DNA of 32,155 nt, from NCBI GenBank assembly GCA_003224055.1, contig QHYE01000104.1:1-32155 (forward strand). The letters are read 5' to 3'. This DNA comes from Acidobacteriota bacterium. Its GTDB lineage: Bacteria > Acidobacteriota > Terriglobia > Acidiferrales > UBA7541. Positions 17,096-24,718 of this stretch are shown here, piece by piece (the first letter of the stretch is position 1; each line of letters opens with the position of its first letter). Both the position numbers and the translations under genes were made by a program. The notes under the pieces were generated by a model. It saw nothing but the letters and a program-made list of their open reading frames with translations, searched no databases and had not been told where the DNA came from.

Positions 17096-17437
17096 ATGCG
17101 TAAATTTGCTTCGTTTTTTCTACTGCTTGGGCTGTGTGCGATGCCTGCGTTGGCTGGTGTCGAGACCTATAAAGATGTGCCAGTGGTGGACTTCAACTGT
17201 TCCAAGAAGGTGGCCGCCGACCCGGACTCCCACCCACGCGCTTGCGCATTAAAGTGTGCGGAGAGTGGCTTCGGCATCGTGACGAAGGACAAGCAATTCC
17301 TGAAGTTCGATGCGGAGGGAAACACAAAGATCGTGGAAGCTCTCAAAGCGTCTGACAAGAAAGACCACCTTCGCGTGGACGTTACCGGCGACTTGCAGGG
17401 CGATACGTTGAAAGTCACTTCTATCAAGCTGCTCTAA
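17096..17437 (+). CDS. Small secreted Cys-containing protein
   Basis: 113 aa with CGGAGG ahead of the ATG at 17096. A signal peptide (FFLLLGLCAMPALAG) leaves a mature protein of ~93 residues. Its core is FNCSKKVAADPDSHPRACALKCAESGFG followed by beta-type strands (GIVTKDKQFLKFD, HLRVDVTGDLQGDTLKVTSI). The arrangement Cys, ~15 residues, Cys-x3-Cys, then a beta domain ending in a V-T-G / T-V-x-S-I pattern recurs in the protein at 31659, so they look like paralogs. The strand pattern recalls small OB-fold secreted proteins. Function unknown; the three cysteines could bind metal or form disulfides. Its position near sigma-factor and metal genes suggests envelope stress. Confidence 0.7.
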   Translation: MRKFASFFLLLGLCAMPALAGVETYKDVPVVDFNCSKKVAADPDSHPRACALKCAESGFGIVTKDKQFLKFDAEGNTKIVEALKASDKKDHLRVDVTGDLQGDTLKVTSIKLL

Positions 17438-17455
17438 TCCCGCCATGCCCGTCCT

Positions 17456-17492
17456 CTTGCGCACTGGGGTATTCTCCTCCCCGGTGCGCAAG
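17456..17492 (+). terminator. Strong hairpin after the small secreted protein gene
   Basis: CTTGCGCACTGGGG (17456-17469) pairs with CCCCGGTGCGCAAG (17479-17492) over 14 bp with one T-G pair and a 9-nt loop. It lies 18 nt after the stop codon. No run of T follows, so termination may need other factors, but the position supports a transcript end. Confidence 0.55.
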
Positions 17493-17751
17493 ATTGCAAA
17501 ACGCCGGGCTGTTGATGGACCCCTGCCCACCAGCCGCCTGGGAAGGCGACTAACCGGACTTGTAACCTCGCGGTTTACAAACGGCGTTCTGGGAAATGAA
17601 GCAATGCGTTGATGCACTGTCCAGCGACCGACTTTCGTGCAACACCGCAGTGATTCGTTCATTCGAGCCATTGGTGCCACCCATGAGGCTCTTATTGCCG
17701 CCTTTTGCCGCCTCGACAAATCGCTAAGTTGTTGTTGGGAAAAAGGATGGT

Positions 17752-17842
17752 TGGTAGGGGCGGTGGGGATCGAACCAAACGCCGTTCGGGTGTACTCGTC
17801 TGTCTAGAACCGCTGCCTCCCAAGCAGGTGCGCCAGTTGCAG
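17752..17842 (-). other. Degenerate tRNA-like remnant
   Basis: Read on the - strand, the segment has AACTGGCGCACC (like a D-loop end), CTGC-TTGGGAG-GCAG (a perfect anticodon-like arm, 17827-17813, anticodon position GGG), about 30 unrelated bases, then GGTTCGATCC (like a T loop) and a terminal CGCCCCTACCA. The T stem pairs poorly (3 of 5), the extra segment is too long for a proline-type tRNA, and no matching 5' acceptor strand is found. I read it as a decayed or rearranged tRNA, not a working gene. Confidence 0.3.
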
Positions 17843-18203
17843 AAGGAGTTTTGCAGTCTACAACCCGAAATCTTAAGCAACAACTGTTAGGATCGCAGTG
17901 CCCCGTAGCCTGTGTAACAAAGGTGAGGCGACGCGACCGAATCCGTGGCCTTAGGTGTGACAGAGCGACAACATTTGGCAATTGATTGAAATGGGACGGC
18001 TCGGGATGGTTACCAAAACCGCCGGAAGTCTCTCCCAGACACTGTTATTAGACCTCAAATGGACCCCAGGCTGCCTTGCCAGCCACCATATTCCTCTAGT
18101 TGAAGTGGAACGGTCCTAGCATTCTCTGAAGATGTGTTCAGGAAAACTTCAGTAGGCATCGCCGGGGGATCCTCATAGTATTTCCGCAAAGGGAGCTCAA
18201 GGT

Positions 18204-18884
18204 TTGCGCATCCTTGTAGTGGAAGACGAAGCGAAGGTGGCTCGCGCTCTTCGAGAAGGGCTGGAGCGCGAGAAGTACGAAGTTGTCGTTGCGCCAACCG
18301 GAGAAGAGGGATTCTTCCTGGTCAATGCGGAGGAATTCGATCTTGTCCTTTTGGATCTCATGCTTCCGGGTCGCGACGGACTCCAGGTGCTATCCACGTT
18401 AAGAAAGCGTGGATTGCAGACCCCGGTTCTCATACTCACCGCGCGTGACGCAATCGAGGACCGAGTCGAAGGACTCGACAAGGGTGCCGACGATTATCTT
18501 GTGAAACCCTTCGCATTCCCGGAGCTTTTGGCGCGCGTCCGGGCGTTACTTCGACGCGGGCGGACCGAACAATCCCACCACCTAAGACTTGCTGATTTGG
18601 AAGTGGAGGTGTTGACTCGCAAAGCGAGACGGAGCGGGCAACCACTGGACCTGACAGCCCGAGAGTTTGAGCTGCTCGAATATCTGCTTCGGCACAAAGA
18701 GCAGGTCGTTTCGAGAGAGATGCTGGCGCGCTACGTCTGGAAAGAGACCAGTCGGGCAACGCCACTCGATAATGTAATGGACGTTCACATCAACCGGCTT
18801 CGCCGCAAGGTGGATGAGCCCTTTGACCGCAAGTTGATTCACACGGTTCGCGGTGTCGGATTCGTGCTGCGAGAGGAACAATGA
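18204..18884 (+). CDS. CusR/CopR-like response regulator
   Basis: 226 aa starting at a TTG codon (18204), supported by GGGAG (18191-18195) and by the N-terminus MRILVVEDEAKVARAL aligning with the family start. The receiver domain has E7/D8, phospho-acceptor Asp51 (LVLLDLMLPGRDG), Thr in LILTARD and Lys in DDYLVKPF. The Trans_reg_C DNA-binding domain starts near residue 125 (LTAREFELLEYLLRHKEQVVS, NVMDVHINRLRRKVD, GVGFVL). It is the first gene of a tightly packed run reaching 27004. The closest known types control copper, silver or other heavy-metal efflux, but here the operon carries chromate-type genes. The kinase start overlaps its stop (ATGA). Confidence 0.9.
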   Translation: MRILVVEDEAKVARALREGLEREKYEVVVAPTGEEGFFLVNAEEFDLVLLDLMLPGRDGLQVLSTLRKRGLQTPVLILTARDAIEDRVEGLDKGADDYLVKPFAFPELLARVRALLRRGRTEQSHHLRLADLEVEVLTRKARRSGQPLDLTAREFELLEYLLRHKEQVVSREMLARYVWKETSRATPLDNVMDVHINRLRRKVDEPFDRKLIHTVRGVGFVLREEQ

Positions 18885-20314
18885 GATTCAGGCCGCGAAA
18901 CGTCCGTTCCCGATTGACGCTCTGGTATGTGCTCGTGCTGGCGAGCCTTTTGGCTTTGTACGCGGGAGTTGCTTCATTATTCCTGTTCTTGAGCTTGCGC
19001 GAGGATTTTGATCAGAACCTCCTTCAAGACATTGAAACGGTAGAGGGGATGCTTGCGAAGGAGCCAAACGGACTCGTATCTCTCCATGCCAGCCATCCAG
19101 ACGCGGCTGAACCAAGAATCGGGCATCTCATCGAAGTATGGTCGCCCGAGGGCTCGCTCCTCTATCGAAGTGCGGCGCTCCAGGACCAGGCATTGGGTGG
19201 TTCTCCTGACCGGGATGAGGGCCTGCACGATCCGGCTCCGTCCACTTCCCGGCTTCCGAATGGTACCCGAGTCAGGATGGCAAGCAGCATCTATCACGTA
19301 GAAGACCGGCGCGTCGTTATCCGAGTTGCCTACGGTGAAGACAGATTGTGGCGTGAACTCAGCGAATTTGGAGAAGTCTTGTTGCTTGGCTTTCCGATTG
19401 CTGTGTTGCTCGCAGGTTTCGGGGGCTACGCCCTCGCGCGAAAAGCACTCGCCCCGATCGATTCCATGGCCACGCAAGCAACAAAGATTTCGGCCGAACG
19501 GCTGAGTGACCGCCTTTCCATCGAAAATTCCGAAGATGAATTAGGAAAGCTCGGCGCCGTTTTCAACGACACGCTCGCGCGATTGCAAGCCGCCTTCGAT
19601 CAGCTGCGCCGCTTCACGGCTGACGCCTCCCACGAATTGCGTACTCCGCTCACTGCGATTCGAAGCGTTGGTGAGGTTGCGCTCCAGGACCAGAGGAGTC
19701 CGGTGGAGTATCGCGACGTGATCGGAAGCATGCTGGAAGAAGTAGATCGCCTGACGCGGCTCTCGGAGAGCTTGCTTGCGCTCTCTCGTGCCGATGCTGG
19801 CCATGTGCAGCTCCAGCGTGAAGACATTTCTCTTGTGCGCGTCGCAAGGGAAGCCAGTTCGCTCGTCGAAGTGTTGGCAGAGGAGAAACGCCAACGGACT
19901 GATATCGAAGGCAACGCAGACCTTCTGGTCTCCGCTGATCGCCTGATTCTCCGACAAGCCATCGTCAATCTGCTGGATAACGCGATTAAGTATTCGCCGC
20001 CGGAGAGCAGGATTCTGGTCCGGGTACAAAGCGAGGGAGACAAGCAGGTGTCCTTGGACGTGGTCGACCAGGGACCTGGAATTCCCAGCGAACATCAGCC
20101 GTATGTCTTCGACCGCTTTTACCGAGTTGACAGAGCACGGACCCGGGAATGGGGTGGCACCGGCCTCGGACTGTCCATCACTCGCTGGGCCATCGAAGCG
20201 CACGGTGGGAACGTAGCTCTCGAAAGCACAGAAGGCCGTGGCAGCACGTTTCGCATTTCTCTGCCACTCGCGAAATATTCCTCTACGAATCAGTCAAAAG
20301 GAGGCCCGCAATGA
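18881..20314 (+). CDS. CusS-like sensor histidine kinase
   Basis: 477 aa; its ATG at 18881 overlaps the regulator's TGA. TM1 (LTLWYVLVLASLLALYAGVASLF) and TM2 (VLLLGFPIAVLLAGFGGYALA) enclose a ~120-residue periplasmic sensor with few metal-ligand residues beyond a cluster of His near DPAPSTSR/HASHPDAAEP. A HAMP domain (ALARKALAPIDSM) is followed by the phospho-acceptor His251 in TADASHELRTPL. The ATPase boxes are NLLDNAIKYSP, DQGPGIP and GGTGLGLSI, with FDRFYR as the F box. This is the layout of the heavy-metal sensor kinase group (CusS/CopS). The true signal is unknown. It ends in ATGA shared with the next gene, so expression of sensor and effector genes is translationally coupled. Confidence 0.9.
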   Translation: MRFRPRNVRSRLTLWYVLVLASLLALYAGVASLFLFLSLREDFDQNLLQDIETVEGMLAKEPNGLVSLHASHPDAAEPRIGHLIEVWSPEGSLLYRSAALQDQALGGSPDRDEGLHDPAPSTSRLPNGTRVRMASSIYHVEDRRVVIRVAYGEDRLWRELSEFGEVLLLGFPIAVLLAGFGGYALARKALAPIDSMATQATKISAERLSDRLSIENSEDELGKLGAVFNDTLARLQAAFDQLRRFTADASHELRTPLTAIRSVGEVALQDQRSPVEYRDVIGSMLEEVDRLTRLSESLLALSRADAGHVQLQREDISLVRVAREASSLVEVLAEEKRQRTDIEGNADLLVSADRLILRQAIVNLLDNAIKYSPPESRILVRVQSEGDKQVSLDVVDQGPGIPSEHQPYVFDRFYRVDRARTREWGGTGLGLSITRWAIEAHGGNVALESTEGRGSTFRISLPLAKYSSTNQSKGGPQ

Positions 20315-21030
20315 AAAGGCTATTGGGGATTCTGGTAGCGGTTGCCGCACTGTCAGTATTGATCTGGGTGATTCTTGAATCCAGGGAGGGAAGATATTCC
20401 TCCCATGCATCTCCACCGGAGACTCCCGCGCCTCAGCAGTCTGCCGGCGCCTCCTTCACCTACAACTTCGATGGCGACGCCGTGGGGAACCCGCCTTCGA
20501 GGTTTCATAGCGCGCGCACCGGGAAAGGAGCAGAAAGCAAATGGGTGGTGATGGTCGATCCCAGCGCGCCTTCGAAACCCAACATTGTCGCGCAAATTTC
20601 CGCGGATACAACCGACTATCGCTTTCCCCTTCTCATTGCGGATGAAGGCAGCTTCAAAGACTTGGACCTCAGCGTGAGATTCAAAGCGGTTACTGGCGAA
20701 GTGGACCGCGCGGGAGGGTTGGTGTTCCGGCTGAAGGACGCGAACAACTACTACATCGTCCGCGCCAACGCTTTGGAGGACAACTACCGCCTGTACCACG
20801 TCGTCAACGGCAGTCGCCGCCAGTTCGCTGGCGCGAATCTGAAAGTGACTTCCGGCGAATGGCACGAGCTGCGCGTGGAAGCTGTCGGCAACAAGATTAT
20901 TTGTTACTACGACGGCGCCAAGAAGATCGAAGCGACGGACGACACGTTCAAAGATGCAGGCAAGGTTGGACTGTGGACGAAAGCAGATTCGGTGACGTAC
21001 TTCGACGATCTGAAAGTCACGGCGAAATAG
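20311..21030 (+). CDS. Secreted LamG / DUF1080-like protein
   Basis: 239 aa from the ATG at 20311, which overlaps the kinase stop and has AAGGAGG upstream. One N-terminal membrane segment (LLGILVAVAALSVLIWVIL) is followed by a Pro/Ser linker. A concanavalin-A-like beta-sandwich then runs to the end (YNFDGDAVGNPPSRFHSARTGKG, LSVRFKAVTGEVDRAGGLVFRLKDANNYYIVRANALEDN, LRVEAVGNKIICYYDGAKKI, VGLWTKADSVTYFDDLKV). It resembles the DUF1080 / 3-keto-disaccharide hydrolase fold group. No catalytic residues are evident. It may bind a surface glycan or act as an anchored scaffold. Coupling to a sensor kinase is unusual for this fold and hints at a sensing or envelope role. Confidence 0.7.
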   Translation: MKRLLGILVAVAALSVLIWVILESREGRYSSHASPPETPAPQQSAGASFTYNFDGDAVGNPPSRFHSARTGKGAESKWVVMVDPSAPSKPNIVAQISADTTDYRFPLLIADEGSFKDLDLSVRFKAVTGEVDRAGGLVFRLKDANNYYIVRANALEDNYRLYHVVNGSRRQFAGANLKVTSGEWHELRVEAVGNKIICYYDGAKKIEATDDTFKDAGKVGLWTKADSVTYFDDLKVTAK

Positions 21031-21046
21031 GATGGGGAGTTCATCG

Positions 21047-21484
21047 ATGAAGTGGATCACGTGCAGCAACGTCAAAGTGGACCGGGTTGCCTGCCCTTGG
21101 CTCATTCGGCGCTTCATTGACCCACAGGCCGAGTTTCTCTTCGTTCCCGAAGACGAGCTTTTGGAAGCGGCTCACCACGAAGGAGCGACTCCGTTCGACG
21201 CAAACCGGTTTCCCGAAGTGAACCTGAATCACCGAGGAGACCGCCGTACCTTCGAGGCGATTCTCGAGGATTACAAACTAGCAGAGCCAGCCCTTCATCG
21301 TCTCGCGCTGATCGTCCGCGGGGCTGACGTGCAAGGGCAGGAGCACGTCTCCCCTGAAAGTCTTGGATTGCGTGCCATTGCTCACGGATTTGCGCTTTCT
21401 GGAATCAGTGACGAGGAGCGTCTGGAACGGGAGTTCCCGGTTTACGACGCACTGTATGAGTACGTTCGCCAGGAATTGAGTTGA
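21047..21484 (+). CDS. Stand-alone ChrB C-terminal domain protein
   Basis: 145 aa from the ATG at 21047, with GGGGAG (21034-21039) upstream; an ATG at 21032 is less likely. The sequence KVDRVACPWLIRRFIDPQAEF, then EFLFVPEDELLEA, LIVRGADVQ and YDALYEYVRQ, matches the C-terminal part of ChrB, the protein encoded with the chromate transporter. The N-terminal regulatory half of classical ChrB is missing; the start is clean, so this is a natural short form. The invariant Cys-Pro-Trp and Arg pair could bind chromate or another oxyanion, but the biochemistry of this domain is unclear. The ChrA gene lies two genes downstream. Confidence 0.85.
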   Translation: MKWITCSNVKVDRVACPWLIRRFIDPQAEFLFVPEDELLEAAHHEGATPFDANRFPEVNLNHRGDRRTFEAILEDYKLAEPALHRLALIVRGADVQGQEHVSPESLGLRAIAHGFALSGISDEERLEREFPVYDALYEYVRQELS

Positions 21485-21538
21485 GCGCGTCATGCTCTGT
21501 TACCGAGATCCAGCTGCTAAACAATAGGAGGATGTCCG

Positions 21539-22465
21539 ATGCTTTGTTTCATGAAAAAAAGGATGTTGTTCTTGCTTGTTGGAGTCTGCCTCGCATTTTC
21601 CGGCGTGTCTGCCGTGGCCCAGGAGATTCCTAGCGACTATCAAGAGGTCTTGAAGTCACTCGACCGGAAGGGCGATTTCGAAGCCGGAGTTTTGAAAGTG
21701 AACATTCCGCGCAACGATTTGAAGATGGCCATCCGGGGATTTTCTACGCCGACGCCGTTTGGTTTCGGAGGCTGGATCGCGTTGACCAAAGCAACGGATG
21801 GGTCTGACGTGATGATGGGTGACTTGGTGTTGCTTCAGGAAGAAGTGAATCCCGTTCTTTCCGCGCTGCTCGACAACGGAATCGACGTCACAGCACTTCA
21901 CAACCATTTCTTCTGGGACGATCCGCACGTCTTTTACATGCACGTTCATGGAATGGGGAAAGCAGCCGACCTTGCGCGGCGGGTGAAACCTGGTCTCGAC
22001 CTGATTGGACACGTAAAACCAGAAACGGCTGCTCCCGCGAGCAGCGGTGGCACAGCGCTCGATAGCGCCAAACTCGCCAAAATCGTCGGGCACGAAGGCG
22101 AGCAGGCGGGCGCCGTTTACAAAATTACCGTGGGACGCGATGACCTCGGCATGAAGGAGCACGGAGCCGTGATCAACGCCCGCATGGGACTGAATACGTG
22201 GGCCGCGTTCATCGGCACGCAAGAAGACGCGGCGATTGCGGGTGACGTCGCGATGCTCGAAGAGGAAGTGACACCGGTGCTGAAAGCCCTTCGCAAGAAT
22301 GGCCTCGACGTGGTCGCGATTCACCACCACATGACTGGAGACCGGCCCATTGTTATCTTCCTCCACTACTGGGGCAGAGGCCCGGCCGAGAAACTGGCTG
22401 CCGGATTCAAAGCGGCTCTCGATGAACTCGGCAAAGGCGCTCCCGCTCATGGCGGTGCGCACTAG
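21539..22465 (+). CDS. Secreted double DUF1259 (LppY/LpqO) protein
   Basis: 308 aa; AGGAGG (21526-21531) precedes the ATG at 21539, and MKK at 21551 is a possible later start. The signal peptide is MLFLLVGVCLAFSGVSAVAQ. Two tandem DUF1259 units follow: residues ~30-160 (VLKVNIPRNDLKM, LLQEEVNPVLSALLDNGIDVTALHNHFFWDDPHVFYMHVHG) and ~175-300 (VYKITVGRDDLGM, MLEEEVTPVLKALRKNGLDVVAIHHHMTGDRPIVIFLHYWG). Each has a His-rich LHNH / IHHH motif that could bind a metal. The family has no established activity, but it often accompanies chrA in bacteria. It should be periplasmic. Confidence 0.85.
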   Translation: MLCFMKKRMLFLLVGVCLAFSGVSAVAQEIPSDYQEVLKSLDRKGDFEAGVLKVNIPRNDLKMAIRGFSTPTPFGFGGWIALTKATDGSDVMMGDLVLLQEEVNPVLSALLDNGIDVTALHNHFFWDDPHVFYMHVHGMGKAADLARRVKPGLDLIGHVKPETAAPASSGGTALDSAKLAKIVGHEGEQAGAVYKITVGRDDLGMKEHGAVINARMGLNTWAAFIGTQEDAAIAGDVAMLEEEVTPVLKALRKNGLDVVAIHHHMTGDRPIVIFLHYWGRGPAEKLAAGFKAALDELGKGAPAHGGAH

Positions 22466-22487
22466 AGTAGTTCCTTCAGCCCACGTG

Positions 22488-23663
22488 ATGACCACGAACT
22501 CAGAATCGAGAGAGAGCACCAGCACGCAGCCCACGCTGCGCGAGCTGGTGCTCTATTTTCTCCGCCTGGGAGCGCTGGGATTTGGCGGACCGATCGCTCT
22601 CGTTGGCTACATGCAGAGGGACTTGGTGGAAACGAGGAAGTGGGTTTCGAAAGAAGACTACTTCGAAGGTTTGGCTTTTTCCCAACTGTGCCCTGGGCCA
22701 CTGGCGGCGCAGCTGGCGAAGTATCTCGGATGGGTGCACAGCGGCACTTTAGGCGCCACGCTCACGGGCATCGCGTTCATCTTTCCTTCGTTTCTGATGG
22801 TCCTTGGATTGGCTTCGCTCTACGTACACTTCGGGCAGCTGGCGTGGATCCAAGGACTGTTCTACGGCATCGGGGCAGCGGTGAGCGCCATCATCGTGCG
22901 AAGCGCATGGAAGCTGATTCAGAAGACGCTGGGCAGGGATTACCTGTTATGGGTTCTATTCGGTGCGTTGGCGATCACAACCGTTTGGACGCAATCGGAG
23001 GTGGTGTGGCTGTTCCTCCTGTCCGGATTCGTTGCCATGTTGGTGAAGGCCCCGCCCAAACTGAAAGCACGTCCCGTCCAAGCGGAAATCGTAGGTCCCG
23101 GTCTTGTGACCGGGTTGCTCGGAGCCGCTTCGTTCGGGACCGTGGTCTCCGTGTTTTTGTTCTTTCTCAAAGCCGGTGCTTTTGTGTTTGGCAGCGGCTT
23201 GGCAATCGTGCCGTTTCTTTACGGAGGCGTAGTCGGGAAGTTTCACTGGCTGACGGAACGCCAGTTTCTGGACGCGGTGGCCGTGGCCATGATTACGCCG
23301 GGACCGATCGTCATCACGTCGGGTTTCATCGGTTATTTGGTCGCCGGCCCACTTGGCGCGTGTGCCGCGGCTTTGGCGGTATTTCTGCCGCCCTATTTGC
23401 TCGTGATTTTCGCCGCGCCGTACTACCGGCGGTTCGCCCAGAACCGCCAAGTGAAGGCCTTTGTGCAGGGCGTAACGGCAGCGGCTGTAGGCGCCATTGC
23501 CGGCGCAGCGGTCATTCTTAGCAGGCGGGCTCTGGTGGATGTGCCTACGGTTCTTATGGCGCTGATTTCTTTCGCCGTGCTGCTGGGATTCAAGAAAATG
23601 CCGGAACCGCTTCTCATCCTTGCAGCCGGCATGGCGGGTGTCGTACTTCACCGCGGTTCGTAA
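22488..23663 (+). CDS. chrA: Chromate transporter ChrA
   Basis: 391 aa from the ATG at 22488 (GTG at 22485 is also possible). The frame upstream to 22350 overlaps the preceding gene and is not likely used. It is a long-chain CHR protein with two homologous halves: the first starts FLRLGALGFGGPIALVGYM and the second FLKAGAFVFGSGLAIVPFLYGGV. Each half has a PGP motif (QLCPGPLAAQLAKYLG; AMITPGPIVITSGFIGYLVAGPLGA). About ten membrane segments are visible. ChrA exports chromate by proton-driven efflux in the inner membrane. It lies in a tight gene run under a two-component system rather than next to a full ChrB, which is an unusual regulatory setting. Another oxyanion substrate cannot be excluded. 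Confidence 0.93.
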   Translation: MTTNSESRESTSTQPTLRELVLYFLRLGALGFGGPIALVGYMQRDLVETRKWVSKEDYFEGLAFSQLCPGPLAAQLAKYLGWVHSGTLGATLTGIAFIFPSFLMVLGLASLYVHFGQLAWIQGLFYGIGAAVSAIIVRSAWKLIQKTLGRDYLLWVLFGALAITTVWTQSEVVWLFLLSGFVAMLVKAPPKLKARPVQAEIVGPGLVTGLLGAASFGTVVSVFLFFLKAGAFVFGSGLAIVPFLYGGVVGKFHWLTERQFLDAVAVAMITPGPIVITSGFIGYLVAGPLGACAAALAVFLPPYLLVIFAAPYYRRFAQNRQVKAFVQGVTAAAVGAIAGAAVILSRRALVDVPTVLMALISFAVLLGFKKMPEPLLILAAGMAGVVLHRGS

Positions 23664-23680
23664 CTACATTGGAGGAAGTG

Positions 23681-24700
23681 ATGCGAACGAAACTGTTTTG
23701 TCTGCGATCGGCTGCTTGTGCATTTCTCTTATTCGGCAGCATGTCTTCGGCAAGCGTATTCGGCCAAGCGCTCAAGCGGATCAGCACGTTCGACCTGCCT
23801 GGTCCGGGCGGAAAGCGATTCGACTACCTGACGATCGATGCGGACGATCACTATTTGATTTCCGCCCATCTCGCAGCGGGACAAACGTATGTGATTGACC
23901 TTCGTACGAACAAAGTGGTGGCCACGGTGACCGACACACCCGGTGCGGAGGGCGTCGAATACATTCCGGAACTTAAGAAGTTCTACACGTCAAACGCCGG
24001 CGACAACACGATCGGTGTCGTAGACCTGAAGCAGATGAAAGTCGTCAAGAAACTGAAGACGGAAGCAAAACCGGATGGAAGCACGTACGCGGCTCCGTTT
24101 CACAAGCTCTACGTCTCGGATGAGCGAGGAAAAGCCGAAGCCATCGTGGACGTGACCAAGGACGAAATCATCAAGACTCTGCATTTCGACAGCAAAACCG
24201 GGATGCCGCAATACGATCCCGTTGCACGCAAGGTGTACGTGAACCTGCAGGACGAAAACATTTTTGCGGTCATCGATCCAGCGACGGACGAAGTCGTCGG
24301 GCGGTATCCGGTGGGCCGATGCAAAGGAAACCACGGGATGACCCTAGACCCGGAGCATCACCGCGCCTTTCTTTCCTGCGAAGGGAACGACCTGATGACC
24401 GTGTTCGATCTCGACAAGCACCAGCCGACTGCCTTCCTGCCGATGGCCGGAGGGCCCGACGTCATCAAGTTCGATCCTGGCCTCAAGAGAATCTACGCCG
24501 CCTGCTCGAGCGGCGCCATCTCCGTATTCCAGATGGACGACCCTGACCATTACCGCAAGCTGGAGGACTTTACGGTTCAGAAGAAGGTTCACAGCTTGGC
24601 AATAGACTCTGAAACTCACCGCGTCTATGCGCCGGAGCAGGAAGCTGACGGCAAAGCAGTCGCCAGAATGGTTATTTACGAAGCAATCGTGCATCCGTGA
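23681..24700 (+). CDS. Secreted YncE-like seven-bladed beta-propeller
   Basis: 339 aa from the ATG at 23681, with GGAGG at 23671-23675; an ATG 12 nt earlier overlaps the ribosome site. A signal peptide (CAFLLFGSMSSASVFGQ) is followed by repeated YncE/WD-type blades (YLTIDADDHYLISAHLA, VIDLRTNKVVATVTDTPGAEGVEYIPE, NTIGVVDLKQMKVVKKLKTEAKP, IFAVIDPATDEVVGRYPV, LMTVFDLDKHQPTAFLPMAGGPDVIKFD). It resembles YncE and the surface-layer NHL proteins. Likely periplasmic or extracellular, binding a ligand or another protein. No catalytic residues are seen. It is the seventh gene of the run and is followed closely by a DUF5916 outer-membrane protein, so the pair may work together at the outer membrane. 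Confidence 0.8.
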   Translation: MRTKLFCLRSAACAFLLFGSMSSASVFGQALKRISTFDLPGPGGKRFDYLTIDADDHYLISAHLAAGQTYVIDLRTNKVVATVTDTPGAEGVEYIPELKKFYTSNAGDNTIGVVDLKQMKVVKKLKTEAKPDGSTYAAPFHKLYVSDERGKAEAIVDVTKDEIIKTLHFDSKTGMPQYDPVARKVYVNLQDENIFAVIDPATDEVVGRYPVGRCKGNHGMTLDPEHHRAFLSCEGNDLMTVFDLDKHQPTAFLPMAGGPDVIKFDPGLKRIYAACSSGAISVFQMDDPDHYRKLEDFTVQKKVHSLAIDSETHRVYAPEQEADGKAVARMVIYEAIVHP

Positions 24701-24718
24701 GCTGGCCCTTCCGTTGAT

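Larger units (their letters stand above)
17438..18203. other. Long non-coding stretch
   Basis: 766 bp before the response-regulator gene. It holds the hairpin at 17456-17492 and the tRNA-like remnant at 17752-17842. The remainder shows no convincing gene; open frames lack ribosome sites and give Arg/Pro-rich translations. Confidence 0.5.

Noticed and set aside
20353-21117. 254-codon - strand frame opposite the LamG-like gene
   Set aside because: Antisense to a gene coupled by ATGA to the kinase and carrying recognisable fold motifs.
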